Of a DNA stretch of 22,898 bases, positions 7,807-15,268 are shown in pieces. The stretch lies in assembly GCA_043736515.1 (NCBI GenBank), contig JAYTCK010000036.1, positions 1-22,898 on the forward strand, in the 5' to 3' direction. The position numbers and the translations under genes were made by a program. The stretch comes from MHLP01 sp043736515. Lineage in GTDB: Bacteria; Patescibacteriota; Minisyncoccia; Phycocordibacterales; UBA6899. The notes beneath the pieces are model-generated. The model worked only from the letters and a program-made list of their open reading frames with translations. It made no database searches and had not been told where the DNA came from. The stretch's first letter is position 1. Each line of letters opens with the position of its first letter.

Positions 7807-8196
7807 TTATTTCAGGTTGACCTTTCCGCCTGCCTCCTCAATACGCTTCTTCAGGGCCTCGGCTTCGTCCTTCTTCATGCCGGTCTTGATCATTGACGGC
7901 ACGCCATCAACGAGATCCTTTGCCTCCTTGAGGCCAAGGGCGAGGACTTCCTTCACGATCTTAATGATCTGGATGGGAGTTGCACCTGATGCAGTAAGCT
8001 CAACGTCAAACGAATCCTTCTCCTCAACGGCTGCTGCTGCGGGACCTGCTACAGCAACTGCGGCTGATGCAGATACGCCCCACTTCTCCTCAAGCATTTT
8101 GACGAGCTCGTGGAGTTCAATAAGAGTTAACTTTTCTACTCCTGCAACAATGTCCTTGAACTTTGCAGGAACTTCTACTGTTTTTGTTTCTTCCAT
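7807..8196 (-). CDS. rplL: Ribosomal protein bL12 (L7/L12)
   Basis: The 129-aa protein has the normal bL12 plan. An N-terminal dimerisation helix region spans residues 10-45 (LTLIELHELVKMLEEKWGVS). A short Ala/Val-rich hinge spans 46-60. The C-terminal factor-binding domain contains FDVELTASGATPIQIIKIV, then KEVLALGLKEAKDLVDGVP, and a final EEAGGKVNLK. It forms the ribosome stalk with L10 and recruits elongation factors. It is the second gene of rplJ-rplL, 58 nt after rplJ, and is followed by a strong terminator. The start has no strong Shine-Dalgarno sequence; there is an A/T-rich stretch instead. Confidence 0.98.
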   Translation of the reverse strand: MEETKTVEVPAKFKDIVAGVEKLTLIELHELVKMLEEKWGVSASAAVAVAGPAAAAVEEKDSFDVELTASGATPIQIIKIVKEVLALGLKEAKDLVDGVPSMIKTGMKKDEAEALKKRIEEAGGKVNLK

Positions 8197-8254
8197 AGTA
8201 ATTTTATTTAATATTTTTCTTAACGTTATTCATTTCCGACTCACGGAATATTGC

Positions 8255-8758
8255 TTACGCTGCAACTGTTCCTTCCATCTGCTTTGCCTTGGCGTCAAAT
8301 GCGCGCACAACGCCTCCAATTGAATTGTTGAGCATTCCCACAAATTGACTGCGGAGTCCAAGCATTGAAGGGATTGCAGCAAGGGTCACCACCTCGTCCT
8401 TTGAAAGGTATTTGCCTTGATAGACACCTCCCACAAGAGCGATCTTATCCTTGCGCGTTTTTGCGAATTCGTGCACACCCTTTGCCGAAGCAACAGCGTC
8501 TCCAGACCACGCGATTGCAAGCTCTCCAGGAAGCTCTGGCTGAGTTCCCGTTACGCCACGCGCATCGAGCGCACGCTTCACGAGCGTCTTCTTTGCGACA
8601 TAGTATGATACTCCTGCATCGCGAAGCTCCTTGCGGAGTATGGTGACTTCTTTCACGGTCAATCCGTGAAAATTCACGAAAGCCACGGTTTCTGCCGATT
8701 TCAGGCTTTCATTCAGCTTTTCAAGGATCTCTCCTTTCTTTGTTTTGCTAATTGCCAT
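8255..8758 (-). CDS. rplJ: Ribosomal protein uL10
   Basis: The 167-aa product begins at ATG 8758 (MAISKTKKGEILEKLNESLK). The open frame to 8794 runs into the leader and is not used. The typical L10 core is visible: AETVAFVNFHGLTVKEVTIL, then LRKELRDAGVSYYVAKKTLV, and later LPGELAIAWSGDAVASAKG. The C-terminal helix that carries L12 dimers is present (FVGMLNNSIGGVVRAFDAKA). L10 anchors the L12 stalk to 23S rRNA and autoregulates its own mRNA leader in other bacteria. rplK and rplA are not adjacent, so this is a two-gene operon with its own promoter and leader. Confidence 0.97.
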   Translation of the reverse strand: MAISKTKKGEILEKLNESLKSAETVAFVNFHGLTVKEVTILRKELRDAGVSYYVAKKTLVKRALDARGVTGTQPELPGELAIAWSGDAVASAKGVHEFAKTRKDKIALVGGVYQGKYLSKDEVVTLAAIPSMLGLRSQFVGMLNNSIGGVVRAFDAKAKQMEGTVAA

Positions 8759-9017
8759 GTGTAATTGATTCAAAAAGTTCAAAATTGGATGCAATCCGAA
8801 ATCCTGGACCGAACTTGTGTTCGGCTGACGTATGAATGATACGTCTGCCGAATCAAGAACGGGAAGGATGAGGAGTGCGCCAATTTTGGACTTTTTGGTA
8901 AATAAAAAATCGACCTTCGCTTGGAGTGTCGACGTAAAAATCCCCTTGGATTTGTATTGTCGGCCTCGGCAGGTATTACAATCAGGTTTCCCTGAATTCC
9001 TACTGTCTTAAGCGTTG
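8759..9017 (-). promoter_or_regulatory. rplJL mRNA leader (L10-leader type) with large inverted repeat
   Basis: About 260 nt of untranslated RNA precede rplJ. The first part (about 8950-9010) contains CCTGCCGAGGC and paired segments that recall the L10-binding leader of other bacteria. That identification is from memory. Next comes an attenuator-like hairpin with a T-run (8902-8932). The 3' part has an 18-bp inverted repeat (8771-8788 with 8880-8897, one mismatch) that encloses a second 13-bp hairpin (8820-8852, one mismatch). The inner edge of the large stem ends 12 nt before the rplJ ATG, so folding could mask initiation. The start lacks a visible Shine-Dalgarno sequence. Confidence 0.65.
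8902..8932 (-). terminator. Attenuator-like terminator in the rplJL leader
   Basis: On the minus strand TCGAC (8932-8928) pairs with GTCGA (8914-8910), with further inner pairs, and is followed by TTTTTTATTT. It lies between the promoter and the gene, as expected for an L10-controlled attenuator. The right edge of the 18-bp inverted repeat begins right after it, so the two structures may influence each other. Confidence 0.5.
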
Positions 9018-9023
9018 ATATAG

Positions 9024-9051
9024 AGTATAGCCGAAAATATACTGGCGTCAA
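9024..9051 (-). promoter_or_regulatory. Promoter of rplJ-rplL
   Basis: On the minus strand TTGACG (9051-9046), a 16-nt spacer and TATACT (9029-9024) are seen. The start is predicted near 9017. It is the same design as the 23S promoter (TTGACA-N16-TATACT), which suits growth-linked expression. Confidence 0.75.
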
Positions 9052-9102
9052 ATAGCCTACGCCCTACTCACCGATTCATGAGGCAAATGGCGCTATTCCG
9101 TC

Positions 9103-9207
9103 TCACTGTGTAAATTCATTGGAAAAAATGATCACGGCAACGGAAAAAAGGATGATACTGAGGAATCCGAAGGCGAATCGAAAAAATGTCTTATTGAAGA
9201 GGTCCAC
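9103..9207 (-). CDS. Possible 34-aa single-pass membrane microprotein, GTG start
   Basis: GTG at 9207 opens MDLFNKTFFRFAFGFLSII, then LFSVAVIIFSNEFTQ and a TGA at 9103-9105. One hydrophobic helix (about residues 12-28) has a polar N-cap and tail. On the minus strand an extended -10 promoter (TGATATACT, 9222-9214) ends 7 nt before the GTG. The mRNA would therefore be leaderless or nearly so. It lies just upstream of the rplJL promoter on the same strand. No homologue is recognised. A chance frame of 34 codons is quite possible; the promoter position and composition are the support. Confidence 0.35.
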   Translation of the reverse strand: MDLFNKTFFRFAFGFLSIILFSVAVIIFSNEFTQ

Positions 9208-9213
9208 TAATAT

Positions 9214-9222
9214 AGTATATCA
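9214..9222 (-). promoter_or_regulatory. Extended -10 promoter
   Basis: On the minus strand TGATATACT has a TGn extension and a good -10. No -35 is found at the usual spacing. The predicted start coincides with the GTG of the 34-aa ORF. It could also act as an upstream promoter for rplJL. Confidence 0.45.
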
Positions 9223-9262
9223 CGATAGACATGTCACTCACGGGGGTTTCTGGGAACAGAAA

Positions 9263-9281
9263 ACCCGCGACTGTCGCGGGT
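9263..9281 (-). terminator. Intrinsic terminator of the secreted-protein gene
   Basis: ACCCGCGA / TCGCGGGT forms a perfect 8-bp GC-rich stem with a 3-nt loop. On the minus strand it is followed by TTTCTG. It lies 7 nt past the stop of the gene at 9289. Confidence 0.75.
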
Positions 9282-9288
9282 GGTCGAA

Positions 9289-10206
9289 TTATTGTCCTTC
9301 CTTATCGGGTATGCCTTCTTGGCTATGCTTGCGGTAAAACTCTTCACGCACAGAAAATGGCCTTTGGCACTCAGGGTGGATTCCACGGTGATGTTCAAAA
9401 CGCTGTTCAGAATGATTAAAAGCAAATTTGCTTTCCCAATCAAAGCACACAATAGCTTTTTCACGGCTTATATCACTCCCGTTTGTTTTAAGCGGAACGT
9501 CCTTCGTTTTAAAGAGGCACGTCTTGTATTCGAGAGACATATTGGCGGCATAAGAGAGCAGCGGAGAATAATACGCAGGGCCAGGCAAATCGGTGATATA
9601 CCCAAATGGAAAAGTGGGTGACTCCTCGCCCATAAGTTTCCCTTGTCTGTCCGGAATCCAATCTGGTGTGGGATTGGCCCATTGCACATAATACTGCCGA
9701 TTGTTTTCTCCCGACCCATACACAGGATCCGCATCTACGGAGTCGACAACAAGATTTGGGTGTACATGTTGAACGTTTTTTGTTCCCAGGTAATAGCGCA
9801 CGATGCCGAATTCCGTAACATCTTTAGTGTCGGTCGGATCATCTGACGGGTGGGAATACCACATGCATCCGTAGGTAAACTGCACGACTGCATAATCACT
9901 AAGTGAGTTTGTGTCATCTGTTTTATATCCGAGCAGCACCCGAATACCGTGGATTGTGGGACCCATCAAATCACTTGTGGGTAAAATATATTCTTCTTTT
10001 CGGAAGATAACCTCCTTGAGATCGCATGTACCATTTTGCCTGCAGTGCGACAAACGGTTTTCAAAAACCTCTTCCTCTTTACTAAGTGAAATCATGTCAT
10101 TCTGCTGAACTTGGCGGTCCCCCAGATTCCCTCTCCACTCATCGTGATTGGCGTATACAGGAGAAATTGCCAGTAAATATATTAGGGAAAACAGTAGCCG
10201 CAACAT
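9289..10206 (-). CDS. Secreted Cys-containing protein of unknown function (305 aa)
   Basis: The product begins with a clear Sec signal peptide (MLRLLFSLIYLLAISPVYA, cleavage near residue 19). A mature domain of about 285 aa follows without membrane segments, so it is exported. The mature part holds six Cys (in SHCRQNGTC, YGCMWYSHP, KTCLF, IVCFDW and PECQRP), which could form three disulfides. It is rich in aromatic residues and Asp/Asn/Gly, suggesting a beta-rich fold. The ATG at 10206 is preceded by GAGAGG, a reasonable Shine-Dalgarno sequence. A terminator follows directly, so it is a single-gene unit next to the RAYT/REP locus. I recognise no family. Possible roles include a surface-associated or host-interaction protein, which is inference only. 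Confidence 0.8.
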   Translation of the reverse strand: MLRLLFSLIYLLAISPVYANHDEWRGNLGDRQVQQNDMISLSKEEEVFENRLSHCRQNGTCDLKEVIFRKEEYILPTSDLMGPTIHGIRVLLGYKTDDTNSLSDYAVVQFTYGCMWYSHPSDDPTDTKDVTEFGIVRYYLGTKNVQHVHPNLVVDSVDADPVYGSGENNRQYYVQWANPTPDWIPDRQGKLMGEESPTFPFGYITDLPGPAYYSPLLSYAANMSLEYKTCLFKTKDVPLKTNGSDISREKAIVCFDWESKFAFNHSEQRFEHHRGIHPECQRPFSVREEFYRKHSQEGIPDKEGQ

Positions 10207-10313
10207 AATAGACCTCTCAACGAACGTATCCTTTCTTCATCATAAGGACAACACGCCTCTCAGCAACACAAATCGTAGTTAAACCACTCGTTCACACGAA
10301 CAGCAAACCCTGT

Positions 10314-10351
10314 CCCAAGGCAGCCTTAGCGTTTCCTAAGGCTGCCTTGGG
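10314..10351. repeat. REP palindrome 3 (CGTTTC loop), at the 3' end of the RAYT gene
   Basis: A perfect 16-bp inverted repeat (10314-10329 and 10336-10351) has the 6-nt loop CGTTTC. The TAG stop codon of the RAYT gene (10336-10338) and the codons for its last residues (PRQP) lie in the right arm. Confidence 0.95.
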
Positions 10352-11013
10352 GAACGCAGCTCGCGCGCTTCGTGTTTGTTTTCTAGCCAGTCATTCAAAA
10401 AATCCTCGAATTCACGAACTTCCATAAAGTAATCTGGAAATTCCTCCTTTGAAAGGATGAGACTCTCCTCCCGCATTATTCCGGAATAGTCTCCGTAACT
10501 TGAATATCTATAGCTCTCGAGGTGTGTTTTTGCTTGAGCGGGGTTAATATGTTCTTTCCATTCGGGATGAATAAACTTTACCGGATTAAGGTGGATATAT
10601 GCGTAAAGATACTTTAAGTATTCATCCCGATTTACGTGTTCGGCCTTAAATCTGCTTTGGAAAAGCGGTCCGACGCGATCGTATTTCTTGTTAAAATATT
10701 TTGAATACCCTGTAGTAAATTTTTCCATAAACCTACTCAGTCCGCCTTCTTGTATTTCTTTCACGAGAATATGAAAATGATTGGTCATTAAACAGTATGC
10801 ACCAATTGCAACAAGCGGTTCGCCTCGATCTACCTTTGAGAGTGGCAGGTCTTCTATCTCCTTGTACTTAAAAGGGCGATCCCCGTTTGCCAAAAAGAGC
10901 AATCGAAGAAAGCGTTCGTTATCACTTTGACTGAGTACAATATCCCGTTTCTCAACCCCGCGATTATATACATGATAATATTCGCCCTCTGAAAAAATTA
11001 TCGGTCGATCCAT
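10336..11013 (-). CDS. REP-associated tyrosine transposase (RAYT, Y1/HUH family)
   Basis: The 225-aa protein belongs to the IS200-like Y1 transposase superfamily. The N-terminal region reads EGEYYHVYNRGVEKRDI, typical of RAYTs. The HUH metal motif is NHFHILV (His79 and His81). The likely catalytic Tyr is Tyr103 in FTTGYSKYFNKKY, followed by VGPLFQSRFKAE and the Y.HLNPVK motif. RAYTs cut single-stranded DNA at REP hairpins and are thought to move or maintain REPs; they do not have classical IS ends. Both sides carry palindromes of one family (REP 3 and REP 4), which links enzyme and substrate. The reading frame ends inside REP 3. The start at 11013 has no clear Shine-Dalgarno sequence. No TnpB is nearby. 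All key residues seem present, so it may be active. Confidence 0.93.
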   Translation of the reverse strand: MDRPIIFSEGEYYHVYNRGVEKRDIVLSQSDNERFLRLLFLANGDRPFKYKEIEDLPLSKVDRGEPLVAIGAYCLMTNHFHILVKEIQEGGLSRFMEKFTTGYSKYFNKKYDRVGPLFQSRFKAEHVNRDEYLKYLYAYIHLNPVKFIHPEWKEHINPAQAKTHLESYRYSSYGDYSGIMREESLILSKEEFPDYFMEVREFEDFLNDWLENKHEARELRSPRQP

Positions 11014-11035
11014 CGGGCAATAATAACATACTTTA

Positions 11036-11073
11036 CCTAAGGCAGCCTTAGCGTTTCCTAAGGCTGCCTTAGG
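11036..11073. repeat. REP palindrome 4 (CGTTTC loop), upstream of the RAYT gene
   Basis: A perfect 16-bp inverted repeat (11036-11051 and 11058-11073) has loop CGTTTC, the same loop and orientation as REP 3. The outer base pairs differ (CCTAAGG here, CCCAAGG in REP 3). It ends 22 nt upstream of the RAYT start codon. Confidence 0.95.
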
Positions 11074-11103
11074 AAAAAAAGGAGAATGGAAAATTAGGGT
11101 AGC

Positions 11104-11137
11104 AAAAACCCCCTACTCTTGCGAGTAGAGGGTTTTT
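11104..11137 (-). terminator. Intrinsic terminator of the surface-protein transcript
   Basis: A stem of about 15 bp is built from an A-run/T-run and CCC..CTACTC / GAGTAG..GGG, with a TTGC loop. On the minus strand the single mismatch becomes a G-U pair, which favours that direction. It lies about 140 nt past the stop of the surface-protein gene, so that mRNA has a long 3' untranslated part. Confidence 0.8.
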
Positions 11138-11142
11138 TGCTT

Positions 11143-11272
11143 GTAGGGCTTTCGCCGCTACGTCTGGGCGTCTTGATAGACTTCCCAGTAACCTGTTCGG
11201 AATTCCGAACCAAATCTAAGACCTGAGTCTACAATCAGCCTATCCTAATCCACAAAGTGGACGGACAAGGCT
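11143..11272 (-). other. Structured 3' untranslated region of the surface-protein gene
   Basis: Between the stop codon and the terminator are four further stem-loops in a row: 11143-11161, 11164-11188 (CTGGG/CCCAG plus GTCT/AGAC), 11195-11210 (a perfect 16-bp palindrome GTTCGGAATTCCGAAC) and 11237-11272 (AGCCT/AGGCT enclosing TCCAC/GTGGA). The last begins 2 nt past the stop codon. They may stabilise the mRNA or represent a separate small RNA. No known family is recognised. Confidence 0.5.
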
Positions 11273-11274
11273 AA

Positions 11275-14200
11275 TTATTTCGTCAATGTCAGAGAGTCGG
11301 TTGGGAGATTCCTGACGAGGTATTCATCATTCCACGAAGCAACTGATGCTGTGTGGGGAGTGATTGCCTGATCTGACCAAGTGAATCGTGAAGGGACTCC
11401 TACTGATGAGAAGACCACGGGATTGGTGTGCACCGAGACACCTGTTCCAATGCTATGACTTACGGTTGATCCGGTAACTGGAGAACCTCCAATTGTCGCC
11501 TTTACAACATAAGTCTTAGAACCGCTCACTTCCTGATCAACCGATGAGGTGAAGTCAACCATGACTGCACTACCAGATGATGCATTGACGTTTGCAAGGG
11601 CAGTTGATTCATTCGCAGCGTCGTAGAGCGTCCAGCCAGTGACCGTAAAGGCTCCTGAAGGTGCGCTTGTACCAACGTTGAGTGAAATCTTGCGCCATGA
11701 AAGTGTGCCACCGGCATCAGCCGCAACCTGGAACTTGTAGACCGACATGGTGCCCGCTGTGAGCACACTTGTAGGAAGTGCAACGTTCGTGATTACAGGC
11801 TTGGTCTTGTAGACAAACTGGTTGTTACCAAGAAGGGTAGCGACTTCAGTCATACTGCTGGTTGCAGTTGTCTCAACACCGTTCGAATTGCGGTACTTCA
11901 TACCACGGATCGAAATACCAACATTTGAACCAGTCTGTCCTGCGTTTGTGCCGACACTACCAAGGCTGACGTAAACGTCAATTGTCTTAGAGGTGTTTGC
12001 AGGAATAAGGAGTGCAAGACCGGTCTTTGTTGCGTAGTTGCCATTGAATGGCTGACGTCCGATTTCAGTTGCGCCATCCTTGAAGATGACTTCGCTGATC
12101 GCGGAAGAGTCAGTCGTCGTCGCTGTCAACTCAGTGATGGTGAATGCATCGTTCGAAGCATTGAACTTGTACGAAGCGACCATCGGCATCGTGTTGCCAA
12201 CAACATTAGCAGCAACGGGAGTTGTAGCACTGACACTGGCAGTAAGCGAGCCTGTGCTGATCGAGATCTGCTGTCCTGCGACAACTGATGACGTTACTGC
12301 CTGGCCCGAGTTCTGTGATGTTCCTGCTACAGTCAACGTTCCGTTCCATGCGCCTGCTGTGAGGCCAGCGCCGATCGTACCATAGACCATAATGTTCATT
12401 GTTGTGTTTGGTGCGAGAGTCTCGTTGATTGACCAAGCGAGCGACGTTGAAGAAGCTGCTTTGACCGACGAGGTCTTTGTTCCGTACACAATGTAGAGAT
12501 TGGTCATATCGGTAATTGTACCGGTATTTGCAATCGTGAAGGTGTTCAAATTAACTCCTTCAGTCGAACCACTTGTCAGACGGAATTCACCAAGCTTGTA
12601 AGCTGTCTGAGGTGAAGTAACAGTCTGATTTGCGTATGCAGTGAACTTCGAGAGCGTAAGCGTTCCTGCTGCAACGGTAAGCGAGTTACCAGTGACAAGC
12701 GTGTTCGCAAAGTAGCTTCCCGATGCCATGCGCTGAACGTTGGATGCAGTGCTTGAAGCAATGTTTACAACGATCGTGTCATTGGCAGCCATGTTGTCCG
12801 TACCATCGCTGTCTGCGAGGTCTGCCCGAACTTCAAGAGTGACATCCTTGCCCGGCTCAAGAATGAGCGAAGAGCCAAGATTGTACTGTGTGAAGAATGT
12901 TGCTGCAGAATCTTCCCAAATGTCAGCAGTTGATCCAACCTGAACACCGTTTGCGAAGAGTGCACCATTGCGGAGCTTCGTTACATTTGATGCTACGACG
13001 GATCCACCGTTTGAGTTGGTCTGATTGACACGAAGGCTTTCTACCTTGAGCTTCTCACCCTGTGCGCGAAGTGTGAACTTTGCAAGTACTACACTCGAGC
13101 CAGCGAGAACCACGTTGCCTGACGGAGAGTCCGTCATCTTGGTGATCGTGAGCGTGCCTGGGTTGATCGTCTGAAGCCCTGCGTCCATCGTAGAGAAGGC
13201 CGTAACGATGTTAATCGCTGTGCATGATACACAAGGAAGAACTGTAACGCCGAACTGTGAATCAGCAGCTTCCATGTCTCCCGCCTGGCGAAGTGAGAAC
13301 TGGAAATTGCGGTTTGATCCACCAACAACATCAGCAACGAGCTTGATGGTGCGTGATCCTGTCTTGAGCGTTGCAGGTGTTGCGAACATGAAGTTCACGT
13401 AATTCATTGAATCAAGTGAAGCAACAGCAGTTCCAACCATAACTCCGTCTACATAGAGGCGGAAGTTGTTGAGATCGCCTGACTGAACAGAGCCGATCTG
13501 GCGGAAACGCATAGCTTTGAGATTCACATCCTTTGAACCGACAGTGATAGCCTTCTGCCATACTGTGTAATCATTCTGAGGATCGATAGATGCCGCAGCT
13601 GGAGTTACCGTTGTAGTGGTGAAGTTAATTGTCGCCATGTCCGTAGGAGTGGTTGCGATAGTGTGCTCAGCGCTTGAAACGGGAACTCCCGTAGCTTCTG
13701 TGCCACCTGCAGTCACGCCAGTGAGCATAACGCCAACTGTCTGACCATTGGTTGAAAGTGCGATATCCGAGCGAACAGCAATTGAGACGCTGCCACCTGC
13801 AGGAATCATGAAGATACCGCCAGCATCATTGAACGAGATCACGCCTACAGAAACAGAAGCTGCGTCAGTGACGCGGGATCCGCCCTTGTAGAGGTAAACG
13901 TTGGCCAATGTTGTGTCGGAGGAAATGCCAGTGCGCTTGAACTTGATGTTGGTCACCTTGACCTCAGTTGTACCACCGTTCATGATGCGGAAAACCCCGA
14001 GGGTTCCGACAGATTGTCCGGCAATAAGTACTGATGACATTGGTGATGTTGCATCAAGTGCAGCTGTGACACCTGTGCCTGGAACAGCTGATGTTGTAGC
14101 AGCTGAGCAAGCCTGTCCTGTCGTTGGGCTGAAGCCCATCGTTGATGTACAACCAGCAACAGTGCTGACAACTGCGCCAGTCGCACATGACTGACCTGTT

Positions 14201-14718
14201 GTAGCGCTAAAGCCTGAAGTTGAGGTACATCCAGGAACCATTCCTGTCGTCGTAGTTGTGGTCGTTGTTGACGACGAGCTGCTGCTCATACCATTGAGTG
14301 CTGCACGTGACTTAGGACCAACATAGCCGGCTGCGGGCGCGATGCCTGCACTTGCCTGCCATGCCATAACTGCGCTCTTGGTGAGGTTACCGAAGTATCC
14401 CATCGCAACGCCTGAAGGCATTGTGAGGAAACCCTTTGCAACCAAAATCATCTGGAGCTCAGTGACGGCCTGACCCTTTGAACCGATGGTCAAGTCTGAT
14501 TTGAACTGATATCCACTTCCTGTGGTTGTCGTTTGACTCGTGCTGCTCTGTGTCGACTGAAGTGACGAAACCTGAGCAAGCAGTGCGTTGATCTGTGCAG
14601 TAAGTTCTTCGACAGTTGCTGCTGATGCGATGCTAGGTCCCATCATCATTGCTACTGTTGCGAAACCTACGAACCCAGAGACGACTTTCGCGGTCTTCGA
14701 ATTCTTAAAATTCATCAT
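11275..14718 (-). CDS. Large surface (S-layer-like) protein with peptidoglycan-binding domain (1147 aa)
   Basis: Signal peptide: residues 1-33 (basic start, hydrophobic core, ASA cleavage site). Residues 36-54 (VEELTAQINALLAQVSSLQ) form a short coiled coil. Residues 70-143 are a peptidoglycan-binding type 1 domain (LTIGSKGQAVTELQMILVAK, then GYFGNLTKSAVMAWQ). A Ser/Thr linker (145-158) follows. Two repeats of the form GCTSTxGFSxTTGQxC (163-178 and 190-204) each have Cys pairs 14 residues apart. The rest, to residue 1147, is beta-rich, Thr/Ser/Ala/Gly-rich Ig-like material with repeated S..L.AG..V.LA.F modules. No sortase or C-terminal membrane anchor is seen. It is probably a main cell-surface protein held to the wall by its N-terminus. 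ATGs at 14718 and 14715 are both possible. It is a single-gene unit with long untranslated regions. Confidence 0.9.
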   Translation of the reverse strand: MMNFKNSKTAKVVSGFVGFATVAMMMGPSIASAATVEELTAQINALLAQVSSLQSTQSSTSQTTTTGSGYQFKSDLTIGSKGQAVTELQMILVAKGFLTMPSGVAMGYFGNLTKSAVMAWQASAGIAPAAGYVGPKSRAALNGMSSSSSSTTTTTTTTGMVPGCTSTSGFSATTGQSCATGAVVSTVAGCTSTMGFSPTTGQACSAATTSAVPGTGVTAALDATSPMSSVLIAGQSVGTLGVFRIMNGGTTEVKVTNIKFKRTGISSDTTLANVYLYKGGSRVTDAASVSVGVISFNDAGGIFMIPAGGSVSIAVRSDIALSTNGQTVGVMLTGVTAGGTEATGVPVSSAEHTIATTPTDMATINFTTTTVTPAAASIDPQNDYTVWQKAITVGSKDVNLKAMRFRQIGSVQSGDLNNFRLYVDGVMVGTAVASLDSMNYVNFMFATPATLKTGSRTIKLVADVVGGSNRNFQFSLRQAGDMEAADSQFGVTVLPCVSCTAINIVTAFSTMDAGLQTINPGTLTITKMTDSPSGNVVLAGSSVVLAKFTLRAQGEKLKVESLRVNQTNSNGGSVVASNVTKLRNGALFANGVQVGSTADIWEDSAATFFTQYNLGSSLILEPGKDVTLEVRADLADSDGTDNMAANDTIVVNIASSTASNVQRMASGSYFANTLVTGNSLTVAAGTLTLSKFTAYANQTVTSPQTAYKLGEFRLTSGSTEGVNLNTFTIANTGTITDMTNLYIVYGTKTSSVKAASSTSLAWSINETLAPNTTMNIMVYGTIGAGLTAGAWNGTLTVAGTSQNSGQAVTSSVVAGQQISISTGSLTASVSATTPVAANVVGNTMPMVASYKFNASNDAFTITELTATTTDSSAISEVIFKDGATEIGRQPFNGNYATKTGLALLIPANTSKTIDVYVSLGSVGTNAGQTGSNVGISIRGMKYRNSNGVETTATSSMTEVATLLGNNQFVYKTKPVITNVALPTSVLTAGTMSVYKFQVAADAGGTLSWRKISLNVGTSAPSGAFTVTGWTLYDAANESTALANVNASSGSAVMVDFTSSVDQEVSGSKTYVVKATIGGSPVTGSTVSHSIGTGVSVHTNPVVFSSVGVPSRFTWSDQAITPHTASVASWNDEYLVRNLPTDSLTLTK

Positions 14719-15024
14719 ATAGTCTGCTTTGTTAATATATCGTTCTCCCCTTCCTAAATTAAATCGGAAGTGGAGACCGAGGGTGTTACTAATAACTCAT
14801 AACTGATAATTCACGGTAAATTTGCGCGCACTATTTTTTATTCTGGGTCTCACTGTTGCTCGCTCCGTCCCGCATAAAGCGAGGGTGCATGCAATCAACA
14901 AAACTTTCAAATAAACTACTGCGCGACGGGCACCACTTTACTATTTCTGCGCATCTCTTGCGAGCGCACCTACTCTATATATAGAGGAGCCGGAGAATCG
15001 TTTCACTGAATATAGTGAATAGAC

Positions 15025-15053
15025 AGTATCCGTACTTCCTGAAAAGACTTCAA
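15025..15053 (-). promoter_or_regulatory. Candidate promoter of the surface-protein gene (proximal)
   Basis: On the minus strand TTGAAG (15053-15048), a 17-nt spacer and GATACT (15030-15025) are seen. The start would be near 15018, giving a leader of about 300 nt. Confidence 0.4.
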
Positions 15054-15239
15054 AAGACTTTCTTGGAAACAAACAATCTTTATTCTGCGCTATTCAATTT
15101 TCAATGAACAATCCAGATGTGCGCCTTCCTCCATGCATCATTTACGCTCATATTAATATGAACGCGATATCGCATCGCCTCATGTTTCTGTAACAAACAT
15201 ACAAAGACAGAAACACCCGGCTCACGAAAGCACATTATC

Positions 15240-15268
15240 ATTATAGTATTTCTCCATACTCTTGGCCA
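15240..15268 (-). promoter_or_regulatory. Candidate promoter of the surface-protein gene (distal)
   Basis: On the minus strand a perfect TATAAT (15245-15240) is preceded after 17 nt by TGGCCA (15268-15263), or after 18 nt by TTGGCC. The start would be near 15233, giving a leader of about 515 nt. Confidence 0.45.

Noticed and set aside
9119..9337. Plus-strand open frames of 60-72 codons upstream of the secreted-protein gene.
   Set aside because: They cross a terminator hairpin and overlap the better supported minus-strand elements; composition is poor.
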